Below are positions 1-9,009 of a stretch of 64,000 nucleotides of DNA, piece after piece. Position 1 is the first letter of the stretch. Each line of letters opens with the position of its first letter. Source of the DNA: JAMQKA01 sp034521835. GTDB lineage: Bacteria; Bacteroidota; Rhodothermia; Balneolales; Balneolaceae. The notes beneath the pieces are model-generated. The model worked only from the letters and a program-made list of their open reading frames with translations. It did no database searches and was not told the DNA's origin. The stretch spans positions 1,426,001 through 1,490,000 of the forward strand of contig JAXHMA010000006.1 of NCBI GenBank assembly GCA_034521835.1, read 5' to 3'. A program made the position numbers and the translations under genes.

Positions 1-1
1 A

Positions 2-115
2 GACTGGAACGTGGAGGTGGTAACAGAAGAGGGATTGGTGCTGGGAAGCATAAATTTTGTTGTGTCTGAGGATTCCACCCAAGATGCCCAAAATCTTGTG
101 CAGGAAACATTTTAA
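2..115 (+). CDS. 3' end of an unidentified CDS (partial)
   Basis: An open frame runs from the left edge of the window to a TAA at 113-115, giving 37 residues that begin DWNVEVV and end LVQETF. The frame is open throughout and the composition (acidic, beta-strand-like) looks coding, but the piece is too short to name a family. The gene starts outside the window. About 100 bases separate it from the next gene. Confidence 0.5.
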   Translation, partial: DWNVEVVTEEGLVLGSINFVVSEDSTQDAQNLVQETF

Positions 116-232
116 GGGCTTTATCCCTATAAAGGTTGTACAAAATTAATTTGCCATTTCGATAAAATTTCTATCGGAGAATGATTATATTGGCAATTCA
201 AATTAGCTAACCGTAAAAAAGAAAGGAACATT

Positions 233-667
233 TTGTCCAAAGTTAAAGAAGGAGACAAAGTTAAAGTCCATTATACCGGTACGCTGGAAGATGGCACTGT
301 ATTCGATTCATCTCGCGATCGTGAACCCTTGGAATTCACCCTAGGTGAAGGACAACTTATCCCCGGTTTTGAAAAAGCTGTAATTGGAATGTCAGAAGGA
401 GATTCGACCTCTGTAGATATTCCCACTGAAGAAGCTTACGGGGAACGACGCGAGGATCTGGAAATTGAAGTTACCAAAGAGGAACTGCCTGGTGAGGTTG
501 AACCTGAAGTTGGCGTTCAGCTACAGGTCAAGCAAAATGAATCAGGACGAAGTATTCCGGTAACCATAACTGAAGTAACAGAAGACAAGGTTAAGCTGGA
601 TGCCAACCATCCGTTGGCCGGTAATGATCTTAAATTTGATATTGAATTGATTGAAATCCAATCCTAG
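233..667 (+). CDS. FKBP-type peptidyl-prolyl cis-trans isomerase (SlyD-like)
   Basis: This 144-residue protein has the FKBP fold signature: KVKVHYTGTLEDGTVFDSS near the N-terminus and the PLEFTLGEGQLIPGFE block around residues 32-46. A second part, residues about 70-120, matches the insert-in-flap domain of SlyD-like proteins, which combine prolyl isomerase and holdase activity in the cytoplasm. The histidine- and cysteine-rich metal-binding tail of enterobacterial SlyD is absent. No signal peptide is seen. The start is a TTG at 233-235, preceded by GAAAGG at 221-226; no in-frame ATG lies nearby. A strong hairpin terminator follows directly, so the gene is probably monocistronic. Family assignment is firm; distinction between SlyD and short FkpA-like forms is less so. 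Confidence 0.93.
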   Translation: MSKVKEGDKVKVHYTGTLEDGTVFDSSRDREPLEFTLGEGQLIPGFEKAVIGMSEGDSTSVDIPTEEAYGERREDLEIEVTKEELPGEVEPEVGVQLQVKQNESGRSIPVTITEVTEDKVKLDANHPLAGNDLKFDIELIEIQS

Positions 668-673
668 AAATGA

Positions 674-704
674 GAGGGGGGCCGTTCTGGCCCCTTCTTC
701 TTTT
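674..704 (+). terminator. Rho-independent terminator after the FKBP gene
   Basis: A GGGGCC arm (678-683) pairs with GGCCCC (689-694) across a five-base loop and is followed by a T-rich tail (695-704). It begins seven bases after the FKBP stop codon. Confidence 0.85.
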
Positions 705-796
705 AGCATTCCTACCTTTCTACATTCCGAATATCCTGCTAGCATAAATTTTGACATTTTCTTCGTCGTGGGACTAGAATCCAAAAATCCAACTCC

Positions 797-2227
797 ATGA
801 AACATCTGTCCCTTTTTGCAGTGATACTGGTCTTCATCTTCGTTGGGATGGAATGCCAACAATACTCCCAATCTGCCGATCCCCAAAATAAACAGCAGGT
901 AGAGCAGGACTCAACCTCAAGTATCCGGCCCTATGAGAAGAACTCCCGATACTGGCAATACAACAATGAACCGGTTCTTTTGCTGGGCGGAAGCGTGCAG
1001 GATAATCTCTTCCAAATACCTGGTGTGGAAGAGCAACTGAATACGCTCGTATCCTCCGGTGGAAATTATGTTCGCAACACAATGAGTTCCCGTGATGAGG
1101 GTGACGTTTGGGAATTCAAGAAAGGTGAAAATGGGAAGTATGATCTCACGCAGTTGAATGAGGACTATTTTCAGAAATTTGAACAGCTGCTGAAACTGGC
1201 GCATAAACAAAATGTCATTGTACAAATTGAGTTGTGGGATCGCTTTGATTTTGCCCGTGAACCGTGGCTGTCCAACCCTTTTAGGCCGGTCAATAACATC
1301 AATTATAGTTCTGAGGAAATTGGACTTCAGAATGAATATCCGCAGCATCCCGGGATGAACAAAAACCCGTTTTTTCGTTCTGTTCCTGCTGAAAATAATA
1401 ATCAACAACTGCTGCAATACCAGGAAAAAAGGGTTAATCGTATCCTTGAAATTTCGTTCAACTATCCGAATGTGCTCTACACTATGGACAATGAGACGAA
1501 TGCCAATCCGAACTGGGGGGCTTACTGGTCGCGTTTCATCAAGGAAAAAGCCGAGGCGGCAGGCGTTGAGGTTCAAACCACCGAAATGTGGGATGCCTGG
1601 AATCTTCGGGATAAGGAACACAAGCGTACACTGGATCACCCGGAACTATATGACTTTGTGGATATCTCACAAAACAGCCACAATACAAACCAGGAACACT
1701 GGGAAAATCTGCAGTGGGCCAGAAATTATATTTCGGATGAACTTCGTCCGCTTAACAACGTCAAAATTTACGGCTCTGATGAAGGGGAATATGGCACGCA
1801 GACAGATGCCCTGGAACGCTTTTGGCGCAATATTATAGGAGGAGCTGCATCCGTACGTTTTCATCGTCCATCCTCAGGCATTGGCCTAAGTAAAACAGCA
1901 CAAATAAATATAACCAGTGCCCGTTCATTTGCATCCCGTTTCAATCTGTTCATTGCGCAGCCCGACTCCACCTCCCGCCTGCTGGGTGAACGTTCATCCG
2001 ACGAGGCGTATCTCAGCTTCATTCCAGGAAAGGCATATGCTATATACTTTACCGATGGTGGAAGTGTAAGCCTCGATCTTCGGGAAAACCCTGGCACGTA
2101 TTCTCTAACATGGCTGCATATTGATAACAATAGCTGGTCTGCTCCACAGCAGGTAAATGGGGACGGATGGCTACAACTGGCTCCCAACAGACAGGGGCAA
2201 TGGATCGCCTTGGTAGAAAGAAAATAA
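797..2227 (+). CDS. Putative glycoside hydrolase lipoprotein (DUF4038-like TIM barrel)
   Basis: The 476-residue product starts with a lipoprotein signal ending FVGMEC (Cys20), so it is probably anchored in the outer membrane or periplasm. The middle resembles the TIM-barrel catalytic fold of DUF4038/collagenase-like glycosidases: LLLGGSVQDN near residue 55, a putative acid/base glutamate in DNETNAN (Glu233) and a second carboxylate cluster in GSDEGEYG (Asp328-Glu331). The last 80 residues, with YAIYFTDGG, a conserved Trp and VNGDGWLQLAP, resemble the small beta domain called putative collagen-binding domain that follows DUF4038. Substrate cannot be read from the sequence; a plant or algal polysaccharide side chain is a guess. 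It stands alone between the FKBP gene and a serine hydrolase. The fold call is moderate; the exact GH family is open. Confidence 0.7.
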   Translation: MKHLSLFAVILVFIFVGMECQQYSQSADPQNKQQVEQDSTSSIRPYEKNSRYWQYNNEPVLLLGGSVQDNLFQIPGVEEQLNTLVSSGGNYVRNTMSSRDEGDVWEFKKGENGKYDLTQLNEDYFQKFEQLLKLAHKQNVIVQIELWDRFDFAREPWLSNPFRPVNNINYSSEEIGLQNEYPQHPGMNKNPFFRSVPAENNNQQLLQYQEKRVNRILEISFNYPNVLYTMDNETNANPNWGAYWSRFIKEKAEAAGVEVQTTEMWDAWNLRDKEHKRTLDHPELYDFVDISQNSHNTNQEHWENLQWARNYISDELRPLNNVKIYGSDEGEYGTQTDALERFWRNIIGGAASVRFHRPSSGIGLSKTAQINITSARSFASRFNLFIAQPDSTSRLLGERSSDEAYLSFIPGKAYAIYFTDGGSVSLDLRENPGTYSLTWLHIDNNSWSAPQQVNGDGWLQLAPNRQGQWIALVERK

Positions 2228-2419
2228 ACAGCTTCAGAAAGGCGACTGAACGTTGATCAATCATCCTCAAAAAATTTTAACTTCTGTATTGACATAACTT
2301 CAGAAGAAGAAACACTCCAAAACCTGATTTAATCCACAAAATCTTGTTCTAATGAATATAAATAACGAAATGCCGAAATCTTTCCCCAAAATCTGAGCAT
2401 CGTTTTCATATTCCTTTTA

Positions 2420-3634
2420 ATGCCGCTGACCGGCATCGGGCAGTTCACCCAAGTGGAACCGGAATCAGTAGGATTGTCTTCAGAACGGCTGGATCGCCTG
2501 GAACAGCTTATCCAACAACATATCGGTCAAGAGAAGATGGCGGGCATTAATACGCTGATTCTGCGGAATGGCAAAGCGGCCTATTTCAAATCACATGGAT
2601 TGATGAATATTGAGGAGGAGCGGCCGATGGGAAAGGATGCTATTTTCAGGATTGCCTCGATGAGTAAAGCGGTAACCTCGGTGGCCGTGATGATGCTTTA
2701 CGAGGAGGGACATTTTCAGCTAAATGATCCCCTGCACAACTACATCCCGGAATTTAAAAACGCGGTTGTGGCGATACCAGATTCCACCGCCGATCAGGGC
2801 TACCGTACCGAGCCTGCCAAGAGACCAATCACCATTCGCCATCTGCTTACGCACACCTCCGGCTTAACCTATGGCGATGGTGTGGCGAACGAGGCTTATG
2901 AGAAAGCCGACCTCACCGGCTGGTATTTTGCTGACAAGGAGCAGCCGATCGGTCACTGGATAAAACAACTGGCTGAGTTGCCACTTCACGCCCATCCCGG
3001 CGACCAGTGGCAGTACGGGTATTCAACTGATGTGCTTGGCTATTTTGTGGAAGTAATTTCAGACATGCCGCTCGACGATTTTTTTAACAAGCGTATATTT
3101 GAACCGCTGGGGATGGAGGATACGCATTTCTTCCTGCCACCGGAAAAATCATCACGGCTTGCGCCCGTTTATGGAATTAATGACAACGGAGAGCTGGAGC
3201 TGATGGAGCCAACCAGCACCACAGATTACATCCACGGACCGCGCACGACCTTTTCGGGCGGCGCAGGATTGCTTTCAACAATTACGGACTATGGCAGTTT
3301 CATGCAGATGCTCCTTAACGGCGGCGAATTTAATGGCACCCGTATTTTGAGTCCCAAAACCGTTCAGCTTATGCACGCCAATCATACCGGTGATATGTAC
3401 GCGTGGGGAGACCTGGGCTTTGGCTTGGGATTCAAGGTGATCGAGGATCTTGGTAAATATGGTGAACTGGGGTCTAAAGGTGCCTACGGCTGGGGCAGTG
3501 CCTATTACCCGACATACTGGATCGACCCCAAAACAGATATGGCGTTCCTGTTTTTAACGCAATTGATGCCAGGTGGCGGTCTTCCATTTCGGGATATCTT
3601 CAAAAACATGGTGTACCAGTCGGTGATTGAATAA
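2420..3634 (+). CDS. Serine hydrolase of the beta-lactamase/class C (EstB) family
   Basis: The protein carries the SxxK catalytic motif as SMSKAV and the YxN-like segment YGYSTD, followed by the C-terminal GxG segment GGAGLLS typical of the PF00144 beta-lactamase-related esterases and D-amino-acid peptidases. Length of about 400 residues fits. The open frame begins at ATG 2420, but the residues encoded just upstream in the same frame (LSIVFIFLLM) are the hydrophobic core of a signal peptide without a start. An ATG at 2370 (MPKSFPK) reads into it if one base is missing near the CCCCAAAA run at 2384-2391. The true start is therefore probably 2370 and the protein exported. It could act on esters or peptidoglycan; no partner gene decides this. 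Confidence 0.87.
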   Translation: MPLTGIGQFTQVEPESVGLSSERLDRLEQLIQQHIGQEKMAGINTLILRNGKAAYFKSHGLMNIEEERPMGKDAIFRIASMSKAVTSVAVMMLYEEGHFQLNDPLHNYIPEFKNAVVAIPDSTADQGYRTEPAKRPITIRHLLTHTSGLTYGDGVANEAYEKADLTGWYFADKEQPIGHWIKQLAELPLHAHPGDQWQYGYSTDVLGYFVEVISDMPLDDFFNKRIFEPLGMEDTHFFLPPEKSSRLAPVYGINDNGELELMEPTSTTDYIHGPRTTFSGGAGLLSTITDYGSFMQMLLNGGEFNGTRILSPKTVQLMHANHTGDMYAWGDLGFGLGFKVIEDLGKYGELGSKGAYGWGSAYYPTYWIDPKTDMAFLFLTQLMPGGGLPFRDIFKNMVYQSVIE

Positions 3635-3696
3635 CGGGTAAATTAATAGATTGGATGATGGAAGAATTGAACATGCAGGTTTTTTGGGAAGGATTA

Positions 3697-4329
3697 CTAA
3701 CGTTTTAGAACGATGGTTAAGCCGTCTCGTACTGTCAGCATGACCTGTTCTACCCGCTCATCTTCCGCAATCCTCTTATTGAGTTTATCGACGGCTTTCG
3801 CTTTTTCATCATTTGGATCAATCACATTCTCAGCCAGGAAGACATTATCGATTACCATTAAGCCACCACTTTTCAGTATGGGGAGCGTTTCCCGGTAATA
3901 GTTGGGATAGTTTCTTTTGTCTGCATCGATAAATATAAAATCAAACGGGCCCTCCAGAGTTTTGATCGTCTCGAGCGCCTCACCCATTTTGACGGTAATT
4001 TTGTGGCCATTCGCACTTTTCTCGAAAAACCGTCTGGCAATTTCGGCGTATTTTTCATTCATATCGCAGGTGATAAGCTCTCCATCCTCTGGCAGGGCGT
4101 CCGCCATCATCAGCGCTGAATAGCCGGTAAACATCCCGATTTCCAATACACGCCGTGCCCCGGCAACTTTTACGAGTATGTTCAGCAGGCGCCCCACCAC
4201 CCGTCCGCTGAGCATATCGATATGTTTCAGATTTTGATCCGAATATTGGATTAGTTCCTGGATCAGCTCGGTTTCCGGGGTGGTGTGGGTATGTGCATAA
4301 TCCTTGATATCAGGGTTTATTTGAAGCAT
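3697..4329 (-). CDS. SAM-dependent O-methyltransferase (CCoAOMT-like)
   Basis: The 210-residue protein matches the PF01596 O-methyltransferase family: the SAM-binding loop is VLEIGMFTGYSAL, the acidic residue that ends beta-2 is in LITCDMNEKYAE, and FDFIFIDADKRNY provides the metal/catalytic aspartate segment, followed by LKSGGLMVIDNVFL. No signal peptide is present, so it is cytoplasmic. Bacterial members methylate catechol-type hydroxyls on small molecules; the substrate here is not known. It is convergent with the serine hydrolase and divergent from the acyltransferase that opens the probable carotenoid tailoring locus, so a role in pigment or quinone decoration is possible but unproven. 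Confidence 0.92.
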   Translation of the reverse strand: MLQINPDIKDYAHTHTTPETELIQELIQYSDQNLKHIDMLSGRVVGRLLNILVKVAGARRVLEIGMFTGYSALMMADALPEDGELITCDMNEKYAEIARRFFEKSANGHKITVKMGEALETIKTLEGPFDFIFIDADKRNYPNYYRETLPILKSGGLMVIDNVFLAENVIDPNDEKAKAVDKLNKRIAEDERVEQVMLTVRDGLTIVLKR

Positions 4330-4414
4330 CTGTTCAATGTGTAGGTTAAGGTGGATTATTAGCTAGCCGCTAAAGATATTCACATGCTAATCGATCAACA
4401 AAAATCTTTCTGTC

Positions 4415-5083
4415 TTGGAATTTATTCCCGCTAACGAATCCAGGTGGTTTATCAATATCTTTAAGTGGTATACCTGGCTCCTGTTCAAACGCCGGTTCAG
4501 CCGCGTCTGGATTCGCCAGCACTACTCCCCCTGCAGCGCCTGTAAAACTATTTACTACCTGAATCACCACTCGTGGTGGGATGGACTGATTCCACTTCTG
4601 CTAAATGAATTTCGTTTCAACCAGCAAGCCCGAGCACTGATGGAAGACAGGCAGATGGAGCAGTACAGCTTTTTTCGCAAAATAGGGGCCTTTTCCATTA
4701 ACCGGGATGATCCACGCCGGGCTATAACTTTCCTGCGCTATGCTGTCCAGTCTATGCAGCGCCATAATGCTTGTCTATTTATTTATCCAGAGGGAGAGAT
4801 CAGATCGCCTCACACCGATCCTCAATTCCAGGGAGGCCTGGCCTGGATCTATTCCAAGCTGGAGAAAAGTGAAGTAGATATCGTACCGATTGCCATCCAT
4901 ATGCACACCATTCGTCATGATAAGCCGGAGCTACATCTGCTGGTGGATAAATCGGTGGATTTGTCGGGCAACCTATCCAACGAGGAGCAGACCAGTATCT
5001 TGCAAGACCAGCTTGCGAATGCGCTAAATAGACTGCGTAGAGATGCCGGTTTTGATGATTCAAATTTTGAACGGTTCTTATAG
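4415..5083 (+). CDS. 1-acylglycerol-phosphate-type acyltransferase (PlsC family, CruD-like context)
   Basis: The 222-residue protein has the PlsC HxxxxD motif as NHHSWWDG and the phosphate/acyl-acceptor motif YPEGEIR, with a basic hydrophobic N-terminal segment that would sit at the inner membrane. The family transfers acyl groups to glycerol phosphate or other hydroxyls. Its neighbours are a carotenoid 1,2-hydratase-like gene and a membrane glycosyltransferase. The same three activities (hydration, glycosylation, acylation) build acylated carotenoid glycosides in Salinibacter and green sulfur bacteria, where the acyltransferase is CruD, so this gene may acylate a carotenoid glycoside. The start is a TTG at 4415 without a clear ribosome site. 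An ATG at 4384 in another frame (MLIDQQKSF) could be the true start if one base is wrong. Confidence 0.82.
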   Translation: MEFIPANESRWFINIFKWYTWLLFKRRFSRVWIRQHYSPCSACKTIYYLNHHSWWDGLIPLLLNEFRFNQQARALMEDRQMEQYSFFRKIGAFSINRDDPRRAITFLRYAVQSMQRHNACLFIYPEGEIRSPHTDPQFQGGLAWIYSKLEKSEVDIVPIAIHMHTIRHDKPELHLLVDKSVDLSGNLSNEEQTSILQDQLANALNRLRRDAGFDDSNFERFL

Positions 5084-5140
5084 CGGTCGATTAGCCAAAT
5101 AAGCCAGCCTTATTGTTCAGATGCACATTCACAGCCAGAG

Positions 5141-6238
5141 TTACCAGGTCCACCGGTAGAGCCGTTTGGAGCGCTGTACCCAGTGGGGCGATTCGTTTGC
5201 ATACCGGATCCGCATATGCATAAACGGCCAAAACACCCGCCAGTAGATACGATCCGGGCGGATGAATTCTGAAATCCCTTCGGCCACCTGCATGATATCC
5301 TGTTCCGGTAGGTTTATAAACGAGTCGCTGCTAAAGCGTTGGTAAAAGGGGCCATTATCAATCACGTGGGCCTGCTGTATGGTAATATGAGCCTTCTCAT
5401 TACTCAGCATTATTTTGCGGGCTGTTTTAAGTCCAAAAGACGACCAACCCTTATCCTGAAGCTCCACATCAGGATATTTGGCAAGTAGCTCGGAATTGTC
5501 CGGGCTGATAAGCCAGGCCTGGTGCTGCTTCTCATTCTTGCGATCCATGATATAGTAAACCAGTGTGCCCATCTTGAAATGAAAACGCCCCCAGTACCAC
5601 TCGTTAAATTCGTTGCGCATCGGCTCACTGCCCATGTTGTGATCGTGGTACCCGTGGCCTTCAAATTTTATAGAACGGTCGGGCTCCGCACGAGCAGAAA
5701 TCTCTAGTTCAGCCCTCACCTCCGCACGAGGCTGTACCAAATTCCAGAGGTGCCCCTCCTTCTGGAACTGCTGAACTTCATCAAGCAGCGTATCGGGAGA
5801 TATCGGGCTTTCAAACGTGATGCTGCCCTTCAGCTTGTCACCGGAGGGCAATTTCTCATCAAGGGTGATCTCATAGATGCAATGGCCTTTCTCCTGGCGC
5901 GACCTCATTTCATGGTTTCCGATTCTTAGGTCGGGTTCATCTGTGCTGAACTCGCAATCTTTTTTCCCATATTCTGTGAAACTATAGTAGATCGGATTCT
6001 GGTTTCGATAGATTGAAATACTTACGGCCGGGTGTTCTTCGGGATTAGTATCAGAGGAGCGGTTCCAGTGCCTGACTCGTTCGATATACCGGGTCGAAAA
6101 AGGATTCCCCTCATAAAAAATTATTACAAAACTATAGGTACCCGTGGAGTCGATGCCGTCAAAATACCACCATTCATACGCCCCTGGCTTATATTTTGGG
6201 GATCGAACATCCTTGGCAAAATCCGAAAGTATCTGCAT
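5141..6238 (-). CDS. Carotenoid 1,2-hydratase-like protein (CrtC/hydroxyneurosporene synthase family)
   Basis: The 365-residue protein opens with the family hallmark YEWWYFDGIDSTG and contains GYHDHNMGSEP followed by EWYWGRFH, the central signature of PF07143 (CrtC). The fold is a pair of lipocalin-like barrels that add water across the terminal double bond of lycopene-type carotenoids, making the 1-hydroxyl group. No signal peptide is seen. It lies between an acyltransferase (convergent) and a glycosyltransferase (divergent, starts about 95 bases away), which suggests that the new hydroxyl is then glycosylated and acylated. Some CrtC-domain proteins act on other lipids (AttH-like), so the carotenoid role rests on the combined context. 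Confidence 0.8.
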   Translation of the reverse strand: MQILSDFAKDVRSPKYKPGAYEWWYFDGIDSTGTYSFVIIFYEGNPFSTRYIERVRHWNRSSDTNPEEHPAVSISIYRNQNPIYYSFTEYGKKDCEFSTDEPDLRIGNHEMRSRQEKGHCIYEITLDEKLPSGDKLKGSITFESPISPDTLLDEVQQFQKEGHLWNLVQPRAEVRAELEISARAEPDRSIKFEGHGYHDHNMGSEPMRNEFNEWYWGRFHFKMGTLVYYIMDRKNEKQHQAWLISPDNSELLAKYPDVELQDKGWSSFGLKTARKIMLSNEKAHITIQQAHVIDNGPFYQRFSSDSFINLPEQDIMQVAEGISEFIRPDRIYWRVFWPFMHMRIRYANESPHWVQRSKRLYRWTW

Positions 6239-6333
6239 GACAGAGCGTTGGTTAAAAGAAAGTTCTCTGGACGTCAGAGTATAACATCTATTTTTCTTTT
6301 TCTAGTTTCATTTTGAGCTGTTATGTTCGAGTT

Positions 6334-7506
6334 ATGATCTACTTAATGTACGTTGCCTGTGGATACCTGCTTTTGACCTCGGTCATTTTACTGCGGAACA
6401 GGCTGAATTTTACCTCCTTGAGCAATGCCGAACCGTTTCGATTTGTAGATGATTCCCGCAAAGTCAGCATCTGCGTGCCAGCTCGTAATGAAGAGCGAAA
6501 TATCGAACAGTGCATCCGTTCCGCTCTCAATCAAACCTATCCCAACCTGGAAGTACTGGTGCTCGACGATCACTCCACCGATCGCACCAGCCCCATTCTA
6601 CAGGAGCTGAAAAAAAATCATCCAAACGGGGATAAATTAATCCTGCTGAAAGGCAAGCCTAAACCGGACGACTGGCTTGGCAAACCGTGGGCATGTCAAC
6701 AGCTGGGGGAAGCCGCTGAGGGCCATATCCTTATTTTTGCCGATGCCGATACCTGGTTCGAAAAAGATACGGTAGCCCGGGTCGTTCGAACCATGGGGCG
6801 TGATGTCGTCGATATGCTTACCGTTTGGCCCCGTCAGAAGCTGAAAAGTTTCTGGGAAAAGATGCTGATCCCGCTGGTCTATTACGCCTTGTTCAGCCTC
6901 CTCCCTGTTCACTATGTGTACCGTGCCCCACGCTGGATGCCATCGTTTCTACGCCAAAAATTCGGACCCTTGTTTGTCGCCGCTTGTGGCCAGTTTATGG
7001 TTTTTAAAGAAAAGACCTACCGTGCAATCGGGGGACATCAGTCGGTAAAGCAAAAAGTGGTTGACGATGTTAAGCTGGCCAAAAAGATCAAATCTGCCGG
7101 ATTCAAAATGCGCATGTATTACGGAAGTGATTCTGTGGCATGCCGTATGTACCGATCCCACAAAGAAATAAAAAATGGATTCCGAAAAAACTTTTTGGCG
7201 GGATTCGGTTACAATCTTTTTCTGTTCCTATTGATGGGGTTACTGCATCTGGCAGTATATGTACTGCCGACCTTCACCTTCATTTGGAGCCTGGCAAATC
7301 TCAATTACAGCCTTGTTGCCTGGTCTCTCCTGCCGATTTTACTCATGCTTTTTCACCGATTTCTTACAGCACGGTGGTTTGGATGGAATCCGGCTTGGGG
7401 ATTACTGCACCCGATAAGTGTCCTTTGGTTTGAATGGCTCGGTTTTCTCACAGTAAGAGACTATCTTACGAACAAGCATACAACATGGAAGAGCCGTGAA
7501 ATTTAG
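6334..7506 (+). CDS. Membrane family 2 glycosyltransferase (CruC/CrtQ-like)
   Basis: An N-terminal membrane segment is followed by a GT2 domain with VCVPARNEE-type start (seen as SICVPARNEERN), VLDDHSTDRT, the DxD-equivalent FADADTW and a late VVDDVKLAKKIK acceptor/catalytic block; three further membrane segments occupy the last 110 residues. This architecture matches carotenoid glycosyltransferases such as CruC and CrtQ, which work at the cytoplasmic face of the inner membrane. I chose ATG 6334 because it directly precedes the membrane helix; an in-frame TTG at 6313 would add seven residues. The neighbouring CrtC-like hydratase and acyltransferase support a carotenoid glycoside ester pathway. 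A lipid or polysaccharide role is the main alternative. Confidence 0.83.
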   Translation: MIYLMYVACGYLLLTSVILLRNRLNFTSLSNAEPFRFVDDSRKVSICVPARNEERNIEQCIRSALNQTYPNLEVLVLDDHSTDRTSPILQELKKNHPNGDKLILLKGKPKPDDWLGKPWACQQLGEAAEGHILIFADADTWFEKDTVARVVRTMGRDVVDMLTVWPRQKLKSFWEKMLIPLVYYALFSLLPVHYVYRAPRWMPSFLRQKFGPLFVAACGQFMVFKEKTYRAIGGHQSVKQKVVDDVKLAKKIKSAGFKMRMYYGSDSVACRMYRSHKEIKNGFRKNFLAGFGYNLFLFLLMGLLHLAVYVLPTFTFIWSLANLNYSLVAWSLLPILLMLFHRFLTARWFGWNPAWGLLHPISVLWFEWLGFLTVRDYLTNKHTTWKSREI

Positions 7507-7756
7507 CTTACCTCTTTCGCACTATTCCACCATTTAAATCAACTTTCAAAATATAACGAATGCTTTACTGTTATTTCTAATTGAGTATAGGATAAGCTTG
7601 AAAAAGGTATTCATATTTCAATTTCGTAGAACAATTATAGTCACGTGCAGGCAATAGCATTACAAACTTGATCGCAAACTATTGATTTCATTGCCGATGG
7701 GCATTACTACTTAAATACCTGTTTATTTTTACGGCTGAACTGATCATATTTAAGCT

Positions 7757-8674
7757 ATGAAAGAAGCTATTTCCAAATATCTTCGCTATCTGAAAATTGA
7801 GCGAAACGCTTCGCCGCACACTATTACCTCGTACCAAACGGATCTCTCTCAATTCCTTACTTTTTGTGCTTTATATGAAGATCTGCCTGAAGATAAGGTT
7901 GAATTGTCCTCTGTTGAACGGCTGACCATCCGCTTATGGCTTGGTAAACTGTCGGATGAAGGAATGGCGAAAAATACGATTGTCAGAAAAGTAGCTGCTG
8001 TTCGCTCTTTTTTTAAATACTGCTTCAAACGGGGTTTGGTGCAGCAGAATCCGGCGCACCTTCTCATTGTTCCAAAACGACATAAACCGCTGCCTACTAC
8101 GGCAAACAGTGAAGACATTGCCCGGATGATGGAGCTTGCCGAGGGGGATAATCCACGTAGTTCCCAGGATCGCGCAATCCTTGAACTGTTCTACAGTACC
8201 GGCATCCGCCTGAGTGAGCTGGTCGCACTGAATACCGATGCTGTAGATCTTGAATTAAAGCAGGTAAAAGTGATGGGTAAAGGGGCCAAGCAACGAATTG
8301 TTCCCCTCGGCGACCGAGCGCTGCAGGCATTGAACAATCATCTTGAAACCCGAACCCGTTTATTCAGCACCAAAACGGACAGCGACGCCCGAAAAGCCCT
8401 GTTTTTAGCAGCTCACGGCCAGCGCATCTATCCCCGGGCGGTTCAGCGACTTGTTAATGATTATCTGGGCCGTGCCAGTGAAGCTACGCAGAAAAGCCCG
8501 CATGTTTTGCGGCACAGTTTTGCTACCCATCTGCTGGATAACGGCGCTGATATCCGAGTGATAAAAGAACTATTGGGTCATGCAGATCTGTCTTCAACCC
8601 AAGTCTATACCCATACAAGTGTTGAACGATTAAAGAATGTTTACGATTTAGCACATCCAAGAGCAAAATCATAA
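7757..8674 (+). CDS. xerC: Site-specific tyrosine recombinase XerC/XerD
   Basis: The 305-residue protein has the SAM-like core-binding domain in the first 90 residues and a full catalytic set: Arg151 in STGIRLSEL, His249 and Arg252 in HVLRHSF, His275 in LLGHADLS and the nucleophile Tyr284 in TQVYTH. Length and the C-terminal ERLKNVY segment are those of the chromosomal Xer recombinases that resolve chromosome dimers at dif with FtsK. It is followed closely by hpf and hprK rather than by phage or plasmid genes, so a chromosomal housekeeping role is likely. Whether it is XerC or XerD cannot be told here. Confidence 0.92.
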   Translation: MKEAISKYLRYLKIERNASPHTITSYQTDLSQFLTFCALYEDLPEDKVELSSVERLTIRLWLGKLSDEGMAKNTIVRKVAAVRSFFKYCFKRGLVQQNPAHLLIVPKRHKPLPTTANSEDIARMMELAEGDNPRSSQDRAILELFYSTGIRLSELVALNTDAVDLELKQVKVMGKGAKQRIVPLGDRALQALNNHLETRTRLFSTKTDSDARKALFLAAHGQRIYPRAVQRLVNDYLGRASEATQKSPHVLRHSFATHLLDNGADIRVIKELLGHADLSSTQVYTHTSVERLKNVYDLAHPRAKS

Positions 8675-8701
8675 TTCAAACGTGTAAGGAGTAAAATACT
8701 T

Positions 8702-9001
8702 ATGAAAACTACGTTCACAGCAAGACATTTTGATCCAAATCAGCAGCTGAAAGAATTCAGCATAGATACTGTACAAAAGCTAGACCAGTTTTATGATCGT
8801 ATTTTAACTTGCGACATTATTTTGGAGCCCACCCCCGATGATGAAGAACCACAGCAGGCCGAACTGAATGTTAAAATCCCCCAGAAATTATTAAATGCCA
8901 AAGCTACCGGCACCTCCTACGAACAGGCGATAAATCGTGCAGTAGATAATGTGACCCGCCAATTGAAGAAGTACAAGAATAAACATTTTACCAACTATTA
9001 A
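8702..9001 (+). CDS. hpf: Ribosome hibernation-promoting factor, short form
   Basis: The 99-residue protein is a short HPF/RaiA (PF02482): an N-terminal strand pair with TARHFDPNQQLKEF, an acidic turn and a C-terminal helix NRAVDNVTRQLKKYK that docks basic residues onto 16S rRNA. It binds the decoding centre and promotes inactive ribosome dimers in stationary phase. The long-form C-terminal dimerisation domain is missing. AAGGAG at 8686-8691 gives a good ribosome site. It lies 27 bases after xerC and eight bases before hprK, so the three are probably cotranscribed. The hpf-hprK adjacency recalls the rpoN-hpf-ptsN-hprK cluster of proteobacteria. Confidence 0.92.
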   Translation: MKTTFTARHFDPNQQLKEFSIDTVQKLDQFYDRILTCDIILEPTPDDEEPQQAELNVKIPQKLLNAKATGTSYEQAINRAVDNVTRQLKKYKNKHFTNY

Positions 9002-9009
9002 GGTAATAT

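Noticed and set aside
917..1639. A 240-codon minus-strand frame opposite the glycoside hydrolase
   Set aside because: It is a shadow of a well-conserved gene and has no recognisable domain or start signal.
7757..8674. Integrase of a mobile element
   Set aside because: Length and motifs fit chromosomal XerC/D, and no attachment repeats, phage or plasmid genes lie around it.
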